In this document: positions 1 to 7,635 of the stretch, one piece after another | Position numbering within the stretch: the first letter of the stretch is position 1 | How the letters are laid out: the number at the start of each line of letters is the position of its first letter | Assembly: GCF_001510655.1 (NCBI RefSeq) | Contig: NZ_LMVC01000002.1 | Span: 455,700-519,699 of the forward strand | Source: Fictibacillus sp. FJAT-27399 | GTDB taxonomy: Bacteria; Bacillota; Bacilli; Bacillales; Fictibacillaceae | Direction: 5' to 3' | Length of the DNA stretch: 64,000 nucleotides | Notes under the pieces: generated by a model | Seen by the model: the letters and a program-made list of their open reading frames with translations, nothing else | Database searches by the model: none | What the model was told of the DNA's origin: nothing | Position numbers and translations under genes: made by a program

Positions 1-560
1 GTAACAAACATGGCTTGGCTGTTATAAGCGAGATCGTTGACCCCAGAGACCTTGAGGCGGCCGAAGAGTATTTGGATATCATTCAAATTGGTGCAAGGAA
101 TATGCAAAATTTTGAACTGCTGAAAGAAGCCGGCAAAATGAGCAAGCCAGTCCTGTTAAAGCGCGGACTTGCGGCTACCATTGAGGAATTTATATATAGT
201 GCTGAATATGTCATGGCAAGCGGAAATGATCAGATCATTTTATGTGAGCGAGGAATAAGGACCTATGAGAAGGCGACGAGAAATACATTGGACATTACTG
301 CTGTTCCGATTCTTAAGCAAGAGACGCACCTCCCAGTCTTTGTGGATGTTACCCATTCGACCGGAAGGAAGGATCTGCTCGTTCCTGCTGCAAAGGCAGC
401 GCTGGCAATCGGTGCAGACGGCATTATGGCAGAAGTTCATCCTCATCCTGAGCTTGCCTTATCCGATTCTGCACAGCAAATGAATCCTCAAGAATTTCAA
501 CTGTTTGTCGATGAGCTAAGCAGCAGCGGTTTATATAAAAGAACGGGAATCTACGCTTAA
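1..560 (+). CDS. aroA: DAHP synthase (3' part), truncated by window edge
   Basis: C-terminal 185 or so codons of 3-deoxy-D-arabino-heptulosonate-7-phosphate synthase, the first step of the shikimate pathway, condensing phosphoenolpyruvate and erythrose 4-phosphate. The reading frame is open from base 3 with no start in view, so the 5' end lies outside the window. Type I-beta (KDO8P-like) motifs are visible: the [17 protein letters not shown] stretch, the [10 protein letters not shown] loop and the [13 protein letters not shown] segment with the metal-binding His/Asp. In Bacillus the N-terminus carries a fused chorismate mutase domain, which cannot be checked here. In B. subtilis aroA also lies just upstream of ccpA, which supports the call. 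Confidence 0.95.
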   Translation, partial: NKHGLAVISEIVDPRDLEAAEEYLDIIQIGARNMQNFELLKEAGKMSKPVLLKRGLAATIEEFIYSAEYVMASGNDQIILCERGIRTYEKATRNTLDITAVPILKQETHLPVFVDVTHSTGRKDLLVPAAKAALAIGADGIMAEVHPHPELALSDSAQQMNPQEFQLFVDELSSSGLYKRTGIYA

Positions 561-565
561 CCAAA

Positions 566-706
566 GGCTTTTTTCTAAAAGATTGTTGCTTTGGGAACTT
601 TTTTGAAAAGAGTCTTTGTAAGGCTTAGCGCCCGCCCCGCGGAAAGCGAGCATCCTGAAACGGAAATCAACTACTCCTAAGAGCAACAAAGGTTACGAAA
701 ACAGCC
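566..706 (+). repeat. MITE-like intergenic repeat, copy 1 (internally deleted)
   Basis: A 141-bp element starting GGCTTTTTTCTAAAAGATTG and ending with the stretch GGTTACGAAAACAGCC. Both ends match the 282-bp element at 62134-62415, but the middle of that copy is missing here. The retained core CGCCCCGCGGAAAGCGAGCA is shared by all three copies in the window. The outer ends are imperfect inverted repeats of each other. No open frame with a ribosome site lies inside. Confidence 0.8.
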
Positions 707-715
707 TAACCAAAA

Positions 716-742
716 AACTCTCCCTAGTGGAGGGTTTTTTCA
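716..742 (+). terminator. Intrinsic terminator after aroA
   Basis: Stem AACTCTCC / GGAGGGTT with a CTAGT loop, followed by six T. It probably ends the aroA transcript after reading through repeat copy 1. Bases 743-890 show no gene; a 21-codon frame at 749 has no ribosome site. Confidence 0.75.
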
Positions 743-895
743 TTAATATGGCTGGCCATGAATATAAAGGAAAAGAAAAACAGCAATACCTGAGCATAAA
801 AGAGCATATGTAAGGAATTTAAAGAATCGCTCCAGTCAGACATGTGCTATCTTCATATGAATGTTTATTTGCCTGATAATCAAGATAAAGGTATT

Positions 896-923
896 TTTAC
901 TTCTTGTTTGAACTGCGTATAAT
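896..923 (+). promoter_or_regulatory. Likely sigma-A promoter of the LTA synthase gene
   Basis: A perfect -10 box TATAAT at 918-923 with a weak -35 TTTACT at 896-901, spacer 16. The implied transcript starts about 70 bases before the gene. Confidence 0.5.
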
Positions 924-1002
924 GGGTAGGGTGAACCAGAAAACGACTGCAAATTGGTCAATTTGTAGCAATGTCCTTACCTTTTAGAGGAGGGAAAACT
1001 TG

Positions 1003-2907
1003 ATGAAAAACCTTGAGTCAAACACAAAAACAACAACGAAACAATCATTGCATTTTTTCCTGCTTGCCGTAACAATGCTTTGGATTAAATCCTACTTAGC
1101 TTTTCAATTTGGATTAAATCTTGATCTTGAAAATGTTATGCAGCAGATCATTTTGGTGATTACACCGCTAAGTTCTGCGATTTTCTTTCTGGGCTTGAGT
1201 TTGTTTGCACCGGCAAAGAGCAGAAATAAAGCATTATTAACCATTCACTTTATCATGTCATTTATTTTATATGCGAATGTTGTATACCATCGGTTTTTTG
1301 ATGATTTTATTACCATTCCAGTACTGTTTCAATTTAAGAACTTTGGGGATCTCGGCGGCAGCGCACAAAGCTTAATGCACCCGCTTGATGTTCTATATTT
1401 CTTGGACTTTCTACTGTTATTGACCATCGTATTGCTTAAAAAAGTTAAGCCTGCTGAAAAGATTAAAAAGAAAACCATTGGCCTTGTATTTGCATCTGCT
1501 TTAAGTATCTTTATTGCCAACATCGGCATGGCAGAAATTCAGCGTCCAGAGTTGTTAACAAGGACGTTTGACCGTGCCATTCTTGTAAAGCTAATGGGGA
1601 TATACAATTATCATGTATATGACGCAGTAATGAGCACGAAATCGTCAACACAGCGGGCGTTAGCTGACAGCAACGACCTTTCAGACGTTAAGAATTATGT
1701 GGATTCCGATTATAAAAAACCAGATGATAAAATGTTTGGTGCGGCGAAAGGAAAGAACGTAATCCTCGTGTCGATGGAATCAACACAGAACTTCCTGATC
1801 AACAAGAAAATAAATGGGCAGGAAGTAACGCCATTTTTGAACGATTTAACGAAAAGCAGTTATTACTTTGATAATTTTTATCATAATACCGGACAGGGTA
1901 AAACGTCCGATGCAGAGTTTTTGATTGATAACTCGTTATATGGGCTGCCAGGCGGTGCCGTTTATACGACAAAAGCTCAAAACAAATTTCATGCAACACC
2001 TGAAATTGTAAAACAGAGGGGCTACAATCCGGTCGTTTTCCATGCAAACAATAAAAGCTTCTGGAACCGCGATATTATGTATGATACGTTAGGCTACAAC
2101 AAGTTTTATTCAAAGCCTTATTTCCATGTTACGGACCAGAACTCAGTAAACTATGGCTTAAAAGATAAGGAGTTCTTCAAGCAATCCATGCCGATGCTTG
2201 AAAATCTCAAACAGCCGTTCTACAGTAAATTCATCACATTGACAAATCATCATCCTTTCATTTTGAACAATGATCAGGAAAAGTCGATCCAGCCGGCTAA
2301 CACAGGAGATCCTACAGTGGATAATTACTTTGTTACCGCTCGATACCAGGATGAGGCATTAAAACAGTTCTTCCAGCAGCTGAAAGCTTCAGGGCTTTAT
2401 GATAACTCAGTTGTCATCTTGTACGGAGATCATTATGGTATTTCAGAAAACCATAATAAAGCGATGAGCAAGATTTTAGGAAAAGAAGTTACACCTTATG
2501 AGCATCTTAAGCTTCAAAAAACACCATTGTTCATTCATGTTCCGGGCGAAAAAGGAAAAACGATGCATACGATCGGCGGAGAGGTTGATTTGAAACCGAC
2601 CATTCTGCATCTGCTCGGTATAAAAACAAAAGGTGATATTCAGTTCGGCTCTGACCTTTTCTCTCCTGAACGTGATGATTTCACCGTTCAAAGGGACGGA
2701 AGTGCGATTACGAAAGATTATGTTTATTCCGGAGAAAAAGAAAAATGCTACAATCAGACAGATGGAAAAGAAGTGGCTAATAAGCTATGTAAGCCTGCAA
2801 AAGAAAAGGCTGAAAAAGACCTGAATCTGTCAGATAAAGTGGTTTATGGAGACTTACTCCGATTCTTTAAAGACGGAAAAATTGTCCCAAACCAAGAAAC
2901 AAAATAA
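1003..2907 (+). CDS. ltaS: Lipoteichoic acid synthase family protein
   Basis: A 634-aa membrane-anchored phosphoglycerol transferase. Family members polymerise glycerol phosphate from phosphatidylglycerol onto a glycolipid anchor outside the membrane. The first 210 residues hold about five hydrophobic segments; the rest is an extracellular sulfatase-fold domain. Visible active-site features are MESTQ with the metal ligand Glu259, GQGKTSDAE with the nucleophile Thr301, and YGDHYG with Asp476-His477; these positions nearly equal those of Staphylococcus aureus LtaS. The ATG at 1003 is chosen over a TTG at 1000 because GGAGGG lies 8-10 bases upstream. Bacilli carry several paralogues (LtaS, YfnI, YqgS, YvgJ), so primase versus polymerase cannot be settled here. 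Transcribed alone, with its own promoter and terminator. Confidence 0.88.
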   Translation: MKNLESNTKTTTKQSLHFFLLAVTMLWIKSYLAFQFGLNLDLENVMQQIILVITPLSSAIFFLGLSLFAPAKSRNKALLTIHFIMSFILYANVVYHRFFDDFITIPVLFQFKNFGDLGGSAQSLMHPLDVLYFLDFLLLLTIVLLKKVKPAEKIKKKTIGLVFASALSIFIANIGMAEIQRPELLTRTFDRAILVKLMGIYNYHVYDAVMSTKSSTQRALADSNDLSDVKNYVDSDYKKPDDKMFGAAKGKNVILVSMESTQNFLINKKINGQEVTPFLNDLTKSSYYFDNFYHNTGQGKTSDAEFLIDNSLYGLPGGAVYTTKAQNKFHATPEIVKQRGYNPVVFHANNKSFWNRDIMYDTLGYNKFYSKPYFHVTDQNSVNYGLKDKEFFKQSMPMLENLKQPFYSKFITLTNHHPFILNNDQEKSIQPANTGDPTVDNYFVTARYQDEALKQFFQQLKASGLYDNSVVILYGDHYGISENHNKAMSKILGKEVTPYEHLKLQKTPLFIHVPGEKGKTMHTIGGEVDLKPTILHLLGIKTKGDIQFGSDLFSPERDDFTVQRDGSAITKDYVYSGEKEKCYNQTDGKEVANKLCKPAKEKAEKDLNLSDKVVYGDLLRFFKDGKIVPNQETK

Positions 2908-2917
2908 CAGTAAAATT

Positions 2918-2945
2918 AACCGGCTGATTTCAGCCGGTTTTTGCT
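2918..2945 (+). terminator. Intrinsic terminator of ltaS-like gene
   Basis: Perfect 9-bp stem AACCGGCTG / CAGCCGGTT with a 4-base loop, followed by a short T-rich run. Confidence 0.85.
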
Positions 2946-3129
2946 GTTTTGTATGTACTTACGGGGAATGGAGAAAACTATACAAAAGAATTTGTAAAAT
3001 ATTCACTTTTCCCCGCTGGATTACAGCGCTGTCACTGCTTTTCGTTGCCTAACTGCAGTCCTTTACTGTATGATATCAATAACATTACATAACCTGTCTG
3101 GATTGTGGAATTAAAGGAGGATTATCAAA

Positions 3130-4137
3130 TTGAATACAACAATTTATGATGTCGCCCGTGAAGCAGGAGTCTCTATGGCAACTGTTTCACGTGTCGTAAA
3201 TGGAAACCCGAATGTAAAACCATCTACAAGAAAAAAGGTGCTTGAAGCAATCGAACGCCTAGGATACCGTCCTAACGCTGTTGCAAGAGGACTTGCGAGC
3301 AAGAAGACAACAACAGTAGGTGTGATCATCCCTGATATTGCAAGCATCTTTTTCGCTGAACTTGCCCGTGGAATTGAAGACATTGCTACGATGTATAAAT
3401 ACAATATTATTTTGTGTAATTCGGATCAAAACAAAGAAAAAGAAATACACCTTCTCAATACATTGCTTGGCAAGCAAGTGGATGGAATCGTTTTTATGGG
3501 CGGTAAAATTACAGAAGAGCTTGTAGAAGAATTTAAAAAATCCCCTGTGCCGGTTGTAATGGCTGCAACGGTTGATATGGAAAAGGAAATACCATCCGTT
3601 AACATTGACTATCAGCAAGCCGTGTATGATGCAGTGGAGCATCTTCTGAAATCTGGCCATGAATCAGTAGCTATGGTCACTGGTCCACTTGAAGACCCGA
3701 TCAATGGCTACCATAAGTTTACGGGTTTCCGTAAAGCGATGGAGGACGCAGGAAAAACAGTTGACGAAAAGCAGATTTTTGTCGGTGATTACACGTATGA
3801 TTCCGGTATTGAAGCAGTTGAAACATTCCTTGAGAGTGGAAACATGCCTACAGCGATTTTTGTCGGCACAGATGAAATGGCACTTGGTGTTATCCACGGC
3901 GCACAGGATAAAGGATTGACTGTACCGGGGGACCTTGAAGTAATCGGTTTTGACAATACAAGGCTTGCAACGATGGTCAGACCAACCCTTTCAACCGTCG
4001 TACAGCCGATGTATGATATCGGTGCAGTTGCGATGCGCCTATTGACAAAATTGATGAACAAAGAAAAGGTGGAAGAGAACACAGTCGTTCTTCCTCACCG
4101 TATTCAGTTCCGCAACACAACAAAGAACAACGATTAA
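3130..4137 (+). CDS. ccpA: Catabolite control protein A
   Basis: LacI-family master regulator of carbon catabolite control. It binds cre sites with HPr-Ser46-P as co-effector, repressing alternative-carbon genes and activating overflow genes such as ackA. The 335-aa protein begins with the LacI helix-turn-helix ([20 protein letters not shown], residues about 4-23) and the hinge [14 protein letters not shown]. The periplasmic-binding-like core includes the conserved TDEMALG and IGFDNTRL segments. Start is TTG with a strong AAAGGAGG 9 bases upstream; no ATG is nearby in frame. Candidate targets in this window are acsA, the methionine gamma-lyase gene, citZ and the maoC-like gene. In B. subtilis ccpA is followed by motPS; here it is followed by mtnN. 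Confidence 0.97.
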   Translation: MNTTIYDVAREAGVSMATVSRVVNGNPNVKPSTRKKVLEAIERLGYRPNAVARGLASKKTTTVGVIIPDIASIFFAELARGIEDIATMYKYNIILCNSDQNKEKEIHLLNTLLGKQVDGIVFMGGKITEELVEEFKKSPVPVVMAATVDMEKEIPSVNIDYQQAVYDAVEHLLKSGHESVAMVTGPLEDPINGYHKFTGFRKAMEDAGKTVDEKQIFVGDYTYDSGIEAVETFLESGNMPTAIFVGTDEMALGVIHGAQDKGLTVPGDLEVIGFDNTRLATMVRPTLSTVVQPMYDIGAVAMRLLTKLMNKEKVEENTVVLPHRIQFRNTTKNND

Positions 4138-4152
4138 TAAAATTGGTGTGAT

Positions 4153-4218
4153 TGAAGCGCCTCTGAAAAACAGAAGGGAACAGGCAAGCTTCTACCCATC
4201 TGCTTTTCTGGCGCTTCA
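4153..4218 (+). other. Long hairpin between ccpA and mtnN
   Basis: Arms TGAAGCGCC (4153-4161) and GGCGCTTCA (4210-4218) pair perfectly. The pairing continues inward, imperfectly, through CTGAAAAACAG and CTGCTTTTCT. The trailing sequence is only moderately T-rich, so this may be a weak terminator of ccpA or a processing site. Confidence 0.55.
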
Positions 4219-4275
4219 TTTGTTTCACAAATCAGCCCTTTTAACAAAGCCAAGAAGATAAAGGTGGGAGAAGAA

Positions 4276-4977
4276 TTGAAAATTGGCATAATTGGGGCCA
4301 TGGATGAAGAAATTCATTACATGAGACAAGCCCTTGATATTTATGGGGAAAGCGTTCATGCCAAAGGTAAATATTATGAAGGCACCTATGGAACTAAAGA
4401 AGTAGTCCTTTGTAAATCAGGTGTGGGAAAAGTGAATGCTGCGATTACCACACAGGTTTTGATCGACCGTTTTAAAGTGACTCATATTTTATTTACAGGA
4501 GTTGCAGGAGCTCTTCATCCTGAGCTTGAGATTGGGGATATTGTCATCTCCACCAGCGCACTGCAGCATGATATGGATGCTTCGGCTCTTGGGCCGCATT
4601 TTCCACAGGGAACGATACCGATGTTCGATTATGAATCTGATTTTACAGCTTGTCCGAGCCTTGTTGAGCTTGCTGAACAGGCAGCTGCAAAGATACGGGA
4701 TATTCATGTCCGCAAAGGAAGAATTTTAAGCGGGGATCAATTCATTGCCAGCCGGGAGACCGTTGAAAAGTATTTTCAGCAGTTTGATGGCGCATGTATT
4801 GAGATGGAAGGCTCAGCTGTAGCGCAGACTGCCTTTTTAAATGATGTTCCGTTTGTGGTCATTCGTTCGATTTCAGACAAAGCCAACGGGGAAGCAACGG
4901 TAAATTTCACAGAATTCACTAAGCTTGCTGCCGAACGATCATCCTCCATTGTTGAAGAAATGCTAAAGACGATTTAA
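4276..4977 (+). CDS. mtnN: 5'-methylthioadenosine/S-adenosylhomocysteine nucleosidase
   Basis: Hydrolyses MTA and SAH to adenine and the thioribose or ribosyl-homocysteine product, recycling by-products of polyamine synthesis and methylation. The Pfs/MTAN family motifs are present: GIIGAMDEEIHYM at the N-terminus, the GVGKVNAAI loop, FTGVAGALHPELEIGDIV, IEMEGSAVAQ (substrate-binding Glu) and VIRSISDKANG. TTG at 4276 is preferred because it gives the standard family N-terminus (MKIGIIG) and follows AAGGTGG by 8 bases; a GTG at 4264 is in frame but sits inside that ribosome site. About 233 aa, the usual length. In B. subtilis this gene lies in the yrrT/mccAB cluster, so its place beside ccpA is a local rearrangement. 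Confidence 0.93.
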   Translation: MKIGIIGAMDEEIHYMRQALDIYGESVHAKGKYYEGTYGTKEVVLCKSGVGKVNAAITTQVLIDRFKVTHILFTGVAGALHPELEIGDIVISTSALQHDMDASALGPHFPQGTIPMFDYESDFTACPSLVELAEQAAAKIRDIHVRKGRILSGDQFIASRETVEKYFQQFDGACIEMEGSAVAQTAFLNDVPFVVIRSISDKANGEATVNFTEFTKLAAERSSSIVEEMLKTI

Positions 4978-4990
4978 TAGAAAAAATGAA

Positions 4991-5025
4991 ACACCTGATA
5001 GAGAGATTCCATCAGGTGTTTTTTG
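4991..5025. terminator. Bidirectional terminator between mtnN and acuC
   Basis: Stem ACACCTGAT / ATCAGGTGT with T-runs in both directions. The acuC stop codon lies inside the right arm. Confidence 0.85.
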
Positions 5026-6172
5026 TATAATCCCGAATATGGTGAAGTGCCTTTGAAAGGGTCAGCGCATTTTTTTCTGTGATCTCCTGTTTGCGGGGAA
5101 TCGGTTTATACAGCTTGTCAGGATCCTCCCAAATAAGAGGAAGCGTGACAGGTGCTTGTTTTTGCCACTTTTCCACCCACTCCATCGGCAAAGACCCTTT
5201 TAAGTCGATATCGTTCATGGCAAGCCAGATTTCCGACCATGCCCGCGGCACGACACGCCAGATGTCATATCCGCCGCCTCCTGTAGCAATCCATTTTCCA
5301 CCGCAGTACCGGTCTGCTGCTTTTTTCGCGATCCTCGGTATGGCGTGGAACGAGTTCATCGTAACTGACAGGTGTGTCAGCGGGTCAAGGTAGTGGGCGT
5401 CAGCACCGTTCTGGGTGAGGATCACATCGGGCTTAAAGAAGGCGGTTACTTCATTCAGGGCGGTTTCATAGAGGCTGAGCCAGGACTCATCTTCCGTAAA
5501 GGCGTCTACCGGTAAATTGAAAGAGTAGCCGTATCCGTCACTCTGGCCTTTTTCTGTCACATTTCCGGTTCCGGGAAACAGGTATCTGCCTGTTTCATGA
5601 ATGGATAGCGTACAGGCATCCGGATCCTCATAAAACGCCCATTGGACTCCGTCACCGTGATGGGCATCAGTATCCACATACAGCACTTTCACGCCATACT
5701 TCTTTTTTAAATATGCAATAGCCACCGCGCAGTCATTATAGACGCAAAAACCGGATGCCTTCCCTCTGAATCCGTGATGAAGGCCTCCGCTGGCGTTGAA
5801 ACCATAAGAAGCTTTGCCCTCCATGACCATATCTGCAGCAGTTAAGGTAGCTCCGACAATAAGTGCACTGGCTTCATGCATGCCGGGAAAAATGGGCGTG
5901 TCCTCTGTTCCAAGGCCGTAATTTTCAGCGGAAACAGCGTTCAATGTTCCTTCGCCTGCTTTTTTTACTGCCTCAATATATGCTTCGTCATGTATGAGGC
6001 CGATTTCTTCGTCAGTAGCCATCCTCGGTTTTACGATCTGGCTGTCCTCCAAGGCACCGGAAGAACGCAGAAGTTCATATGTTAATTGGACACGCAGCTG
6101 GTTAAAGGGATGATCTTCATTGAATTTATAGCGAAGCATGTCCTCGGAATAGATAAAAACCGGTTTCTTCAT
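5012..6172 (-). CDS. acuC: Acetoin utilization protein AcuC, histone-deacetylase family
   Basis: Zinc-dependent lysine deacetylase. In B. subtilis AcuC removes the acetyl group that AcuA places on acetyl-CoA synthetase, reactivating it. The 386-aa arginase/HDAC-fold protein shows GGLHHG (active-site His pair), DTDAHHGDGVQW (zinc ligands Asp/His), SIHETGRYLFPGTG and the late GGGGYD with the transition-state Tyr. Start chosen at 6172: the ATG overlaps the acuB stop as ATGA, and GGAAGTGGAAAG precedes it. A longer frame reaching 6199 would run into acuB. Last gene of acuABC, so it should be coupled to acuB translation. Confidence 0.95.
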   Translation of the reverse strand: MKKPVFIYSEDMLRYKFNEDHPFNQLRVQLTYELLRSSGALEDSQIVKPRMATDEEIGLIHDEAYIEAVKKAGEGTLNAVSAENYGLGTEDTPIFPGMHEASALIVGATLTAADMVMEGKASYGFNASGGLHHGFRGKASGFCVYNDCAVAIAYLKKKYGVKVLYVDTDAHHGDGVQWAFYEDPDACTLSIHETGRYLFPGTGNVTEKGQSDGYGYSFNLPVDAFTEDESWLSLYETALNEVTAFFKPDVILTQNGADAHYLDPLTHLSVTMNSFHAIPRIAKKAADRYCGGKWIATGGGGYDIWRVVPRAWSEIWLAMNDIDLKGSLPMEWVEKWQKQAPVTLPLIWEDPDKLYKPIPRKQEITEKNALTLSKALHHIRDYTKNT

Positions 6173-6816
6173 CTTTCCACTTCCGGTTCCTGCGGCCAAA
6201 TGACGTCATAACCATTCTGCCTTAGTTCAGAAGCGATGCGGTATGGATTCATTGTCCCGATCCGGAACACCAGAATCTTTTGGTGTTCTTCTTGTTTGTC
6301 CGGATAGACGAGAACACTGTTGATGTTAATTTTAAAATTCTTGATCAGAGAAGCAACATCAGCCAGTTTGCCAGCGGTATTTTCAACCTTAACCTCAAGG
6401 TGTGAGCTGGGCTGATGGGCACCTGTAAGCTGTATGAGAGTGTACAGCATGTCCCGTTCAGTGATGACCCCTACCAGTTTTTTCTTCTCAAGGACGGGGA
6501 TGCAGCCGATCTGATGCTCGTAAAAAACACCAAGAAGGTCTTCGGCAAAATCAAGTGAATGTGCAGTGATTACATCACGTTTCATTATCTCAGAAACGGG
6601 CCGCTGAAATTCTTCAGGATGATCGGCAGCATCAAAGATGGACGGGCTGGCGTCTCTTAAATCACGATCAGAAATAATGCCGACAAGCAATCCTTCTTCA
6701 TCAACAATCGGCAAATGGCGGATGCGGTGAGTTTTTAAAAGAATCAGAGCTTCCTTAATCGTAGTTTGTGGCATGGCTGTAACAGCCTGTTTATTCATCA
6801 TGTCCTGAACAATCAT
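6169..6816 (-). CDS. acuB: AcuB, CBS-domain and ACT-domain regulator
   Basis: A 215-aa protein with two CBS motifs in the first 140 residues (IRHLPIVDEEGLLVGIISDRDL and IGCIPVLEKKKLVGVITERDML) followed by an ACT-like domain, as in B. subtilis AcuB. CBS pairs usually sense adenine nucleotides and ACT domains small ligands. The biochemical role in the acetate/acetoin operon is not settled; a sensor role is inferred from the domains and from its place between the acetylase and the deacetylase. Start ATG follows GAAAGGAGAAAT. Overlaps acuC by 4 bases. Confidence 0.93.
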   Translation of the reverse strand: MIVQDMMNKQAVTAMPQTTIKEALILLKTHRIRHLPIVDEEGLLVGIISDRDLRDASPSIFDAADHPEEFQRPVSEIMKRDVITAHSLDFAEDLLGVFYEHQIGCIPVLEKKKLVGVITERDMLYTLIQLTGAHQPSSHLEVKVENTAGKLADVASLIKNFKININSVLVYPDKQEEHQKILVFRIGTMNPYRIASELRQNGYDVIWPQEPEVER

Positions 6817-6837
6817 CTTTATTTCTCCTTTCTCCGG

Positions 6838-7470
6838 TCAATACATAAAGCGGTTCTGGAAACGGATTTTATCGAATTGCTGTACAGAATTCATCGTTAT
6901 TCTCTTTCCGATCCTGACCATTAAACAGTTTGCGGGATGTGAGCTGATCTCCGGATCGTCTGTTGCCATATATTCCAGGCCTCCGGCATTCATCATTTTC
7001 TCCATTACTTTCCTGTAATCCCAAACCGACAAGCCGGTTCCTTTCAGATCCCAATGCCAATAATATTCCGTTGTGATAAGGATATAATCTTCCATCGCAT
7101 CATCCATCATCGATACTTTTAATAGGCTTTTCCCTATTTTACAGTTGCGGTAATCCGCAATGACTTCAATGGCACCAAGTTCAAGCAGGTTCTCCATGTT
7201 TCCTTGTGACCATCTTTCCATCGGATCAGGATAGACATAGGTCACATAGCCGATAATTGTCTCTTTATTTCTGGCGATTATGATTCTTCCTTCATCAAGT
7301 CCTGCAATCTCAATGAGAGCTTCACGCTGCTGGTGCGGTGGCCTGAACGCCTTTAAGCCGGCATGAAACTCGTAGCCTGCCAGATGTTCAGGCGAAATCG
7401 GCCCTTCGATAATGACCTTGCCCAAAGGTGTATCAATGGCAAGGCAGTTGTATGTTTTCTTATGGTTCAT
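6838..7470 (-). CDS. acuA: AcuA, protein acetyltransferase for acetyl-CoA synthetase
   Basis: GNAT acetyltransferase of 210 aa, the same length as B. subtilis AcuA, which acetylates the catalytic-loop lysine of AcsA and switches it off. The GNAT core is visible: IIIARNKETIIGYVTYVYPDP, LGAIEVIADYRNCKIGKSLL (acetyl-CoA binding loop) and YILITTEYYWHWDL. Start ATG follows GGGTGGTG at normal spacing. It is the first gene of acuABC and diverges from its target gene acsA across 165 bp, an arrangement conserved in Bacillus that links acetate activation with its reversible shut-off. Confidence 0.95.
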   Translation of the reverse strand: MNHKKTYNCLAIDTPLGKVIIEGPISPEHLAGYEFHAGLKAFRPPHQQREALIEIAGLDEGRIIIARNKETIIGYVTYVYPDPMERWSQGNMENLLELGAIEVIADYRNCKIGKSLLKVSMMDDAMEDYILITTEYYWHWDLKGTGLSVWDYRKVMEKMMNAGGLEYMATDDPEISSHPANCLMVRIGKRITMNSVQQFDKIRFQNRFMY

Positions 7471-7527
7471 TTATACACCACCCAATTTGAAAGTTATCCA
7501 ATTCTATTATACATAAACAAGGCCGTT

Positions 7528-7541
7528 TGTAAGGGCTTTCA
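7528..7541. promoter_or_regulatory. Candidate cre (CcpA operator) between acuA and acsA
   Basis: TGTAAGGGCTTTCA matches the cre consensus TGWAANCGNTNWCA except for G in place of the central C. In B. subtilis the acuABC-acsA region is CcpA-controlled, which supports the reading. A perfect -10 TATAAT at 7594-7599, directed at acsA, lies 52 bases further on, with no good -35. Confidence 0.5.
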
Positions 7542-7635
7542 ACTTATTTGGTGTGACAATTCTAATAAATTTAAAAATTTAGAACGATTATGATATAATG
7601 GCTTTGAATATCTTGGCATAGGAGGAGATTGGCTA

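Noticed and set aside
749-814. 21-codon frame (MAGHEYKGKEK...) between aroA and the LTA synthase gene
   Set aside because: No Shine-Dalgarno before the ATG and no other support.
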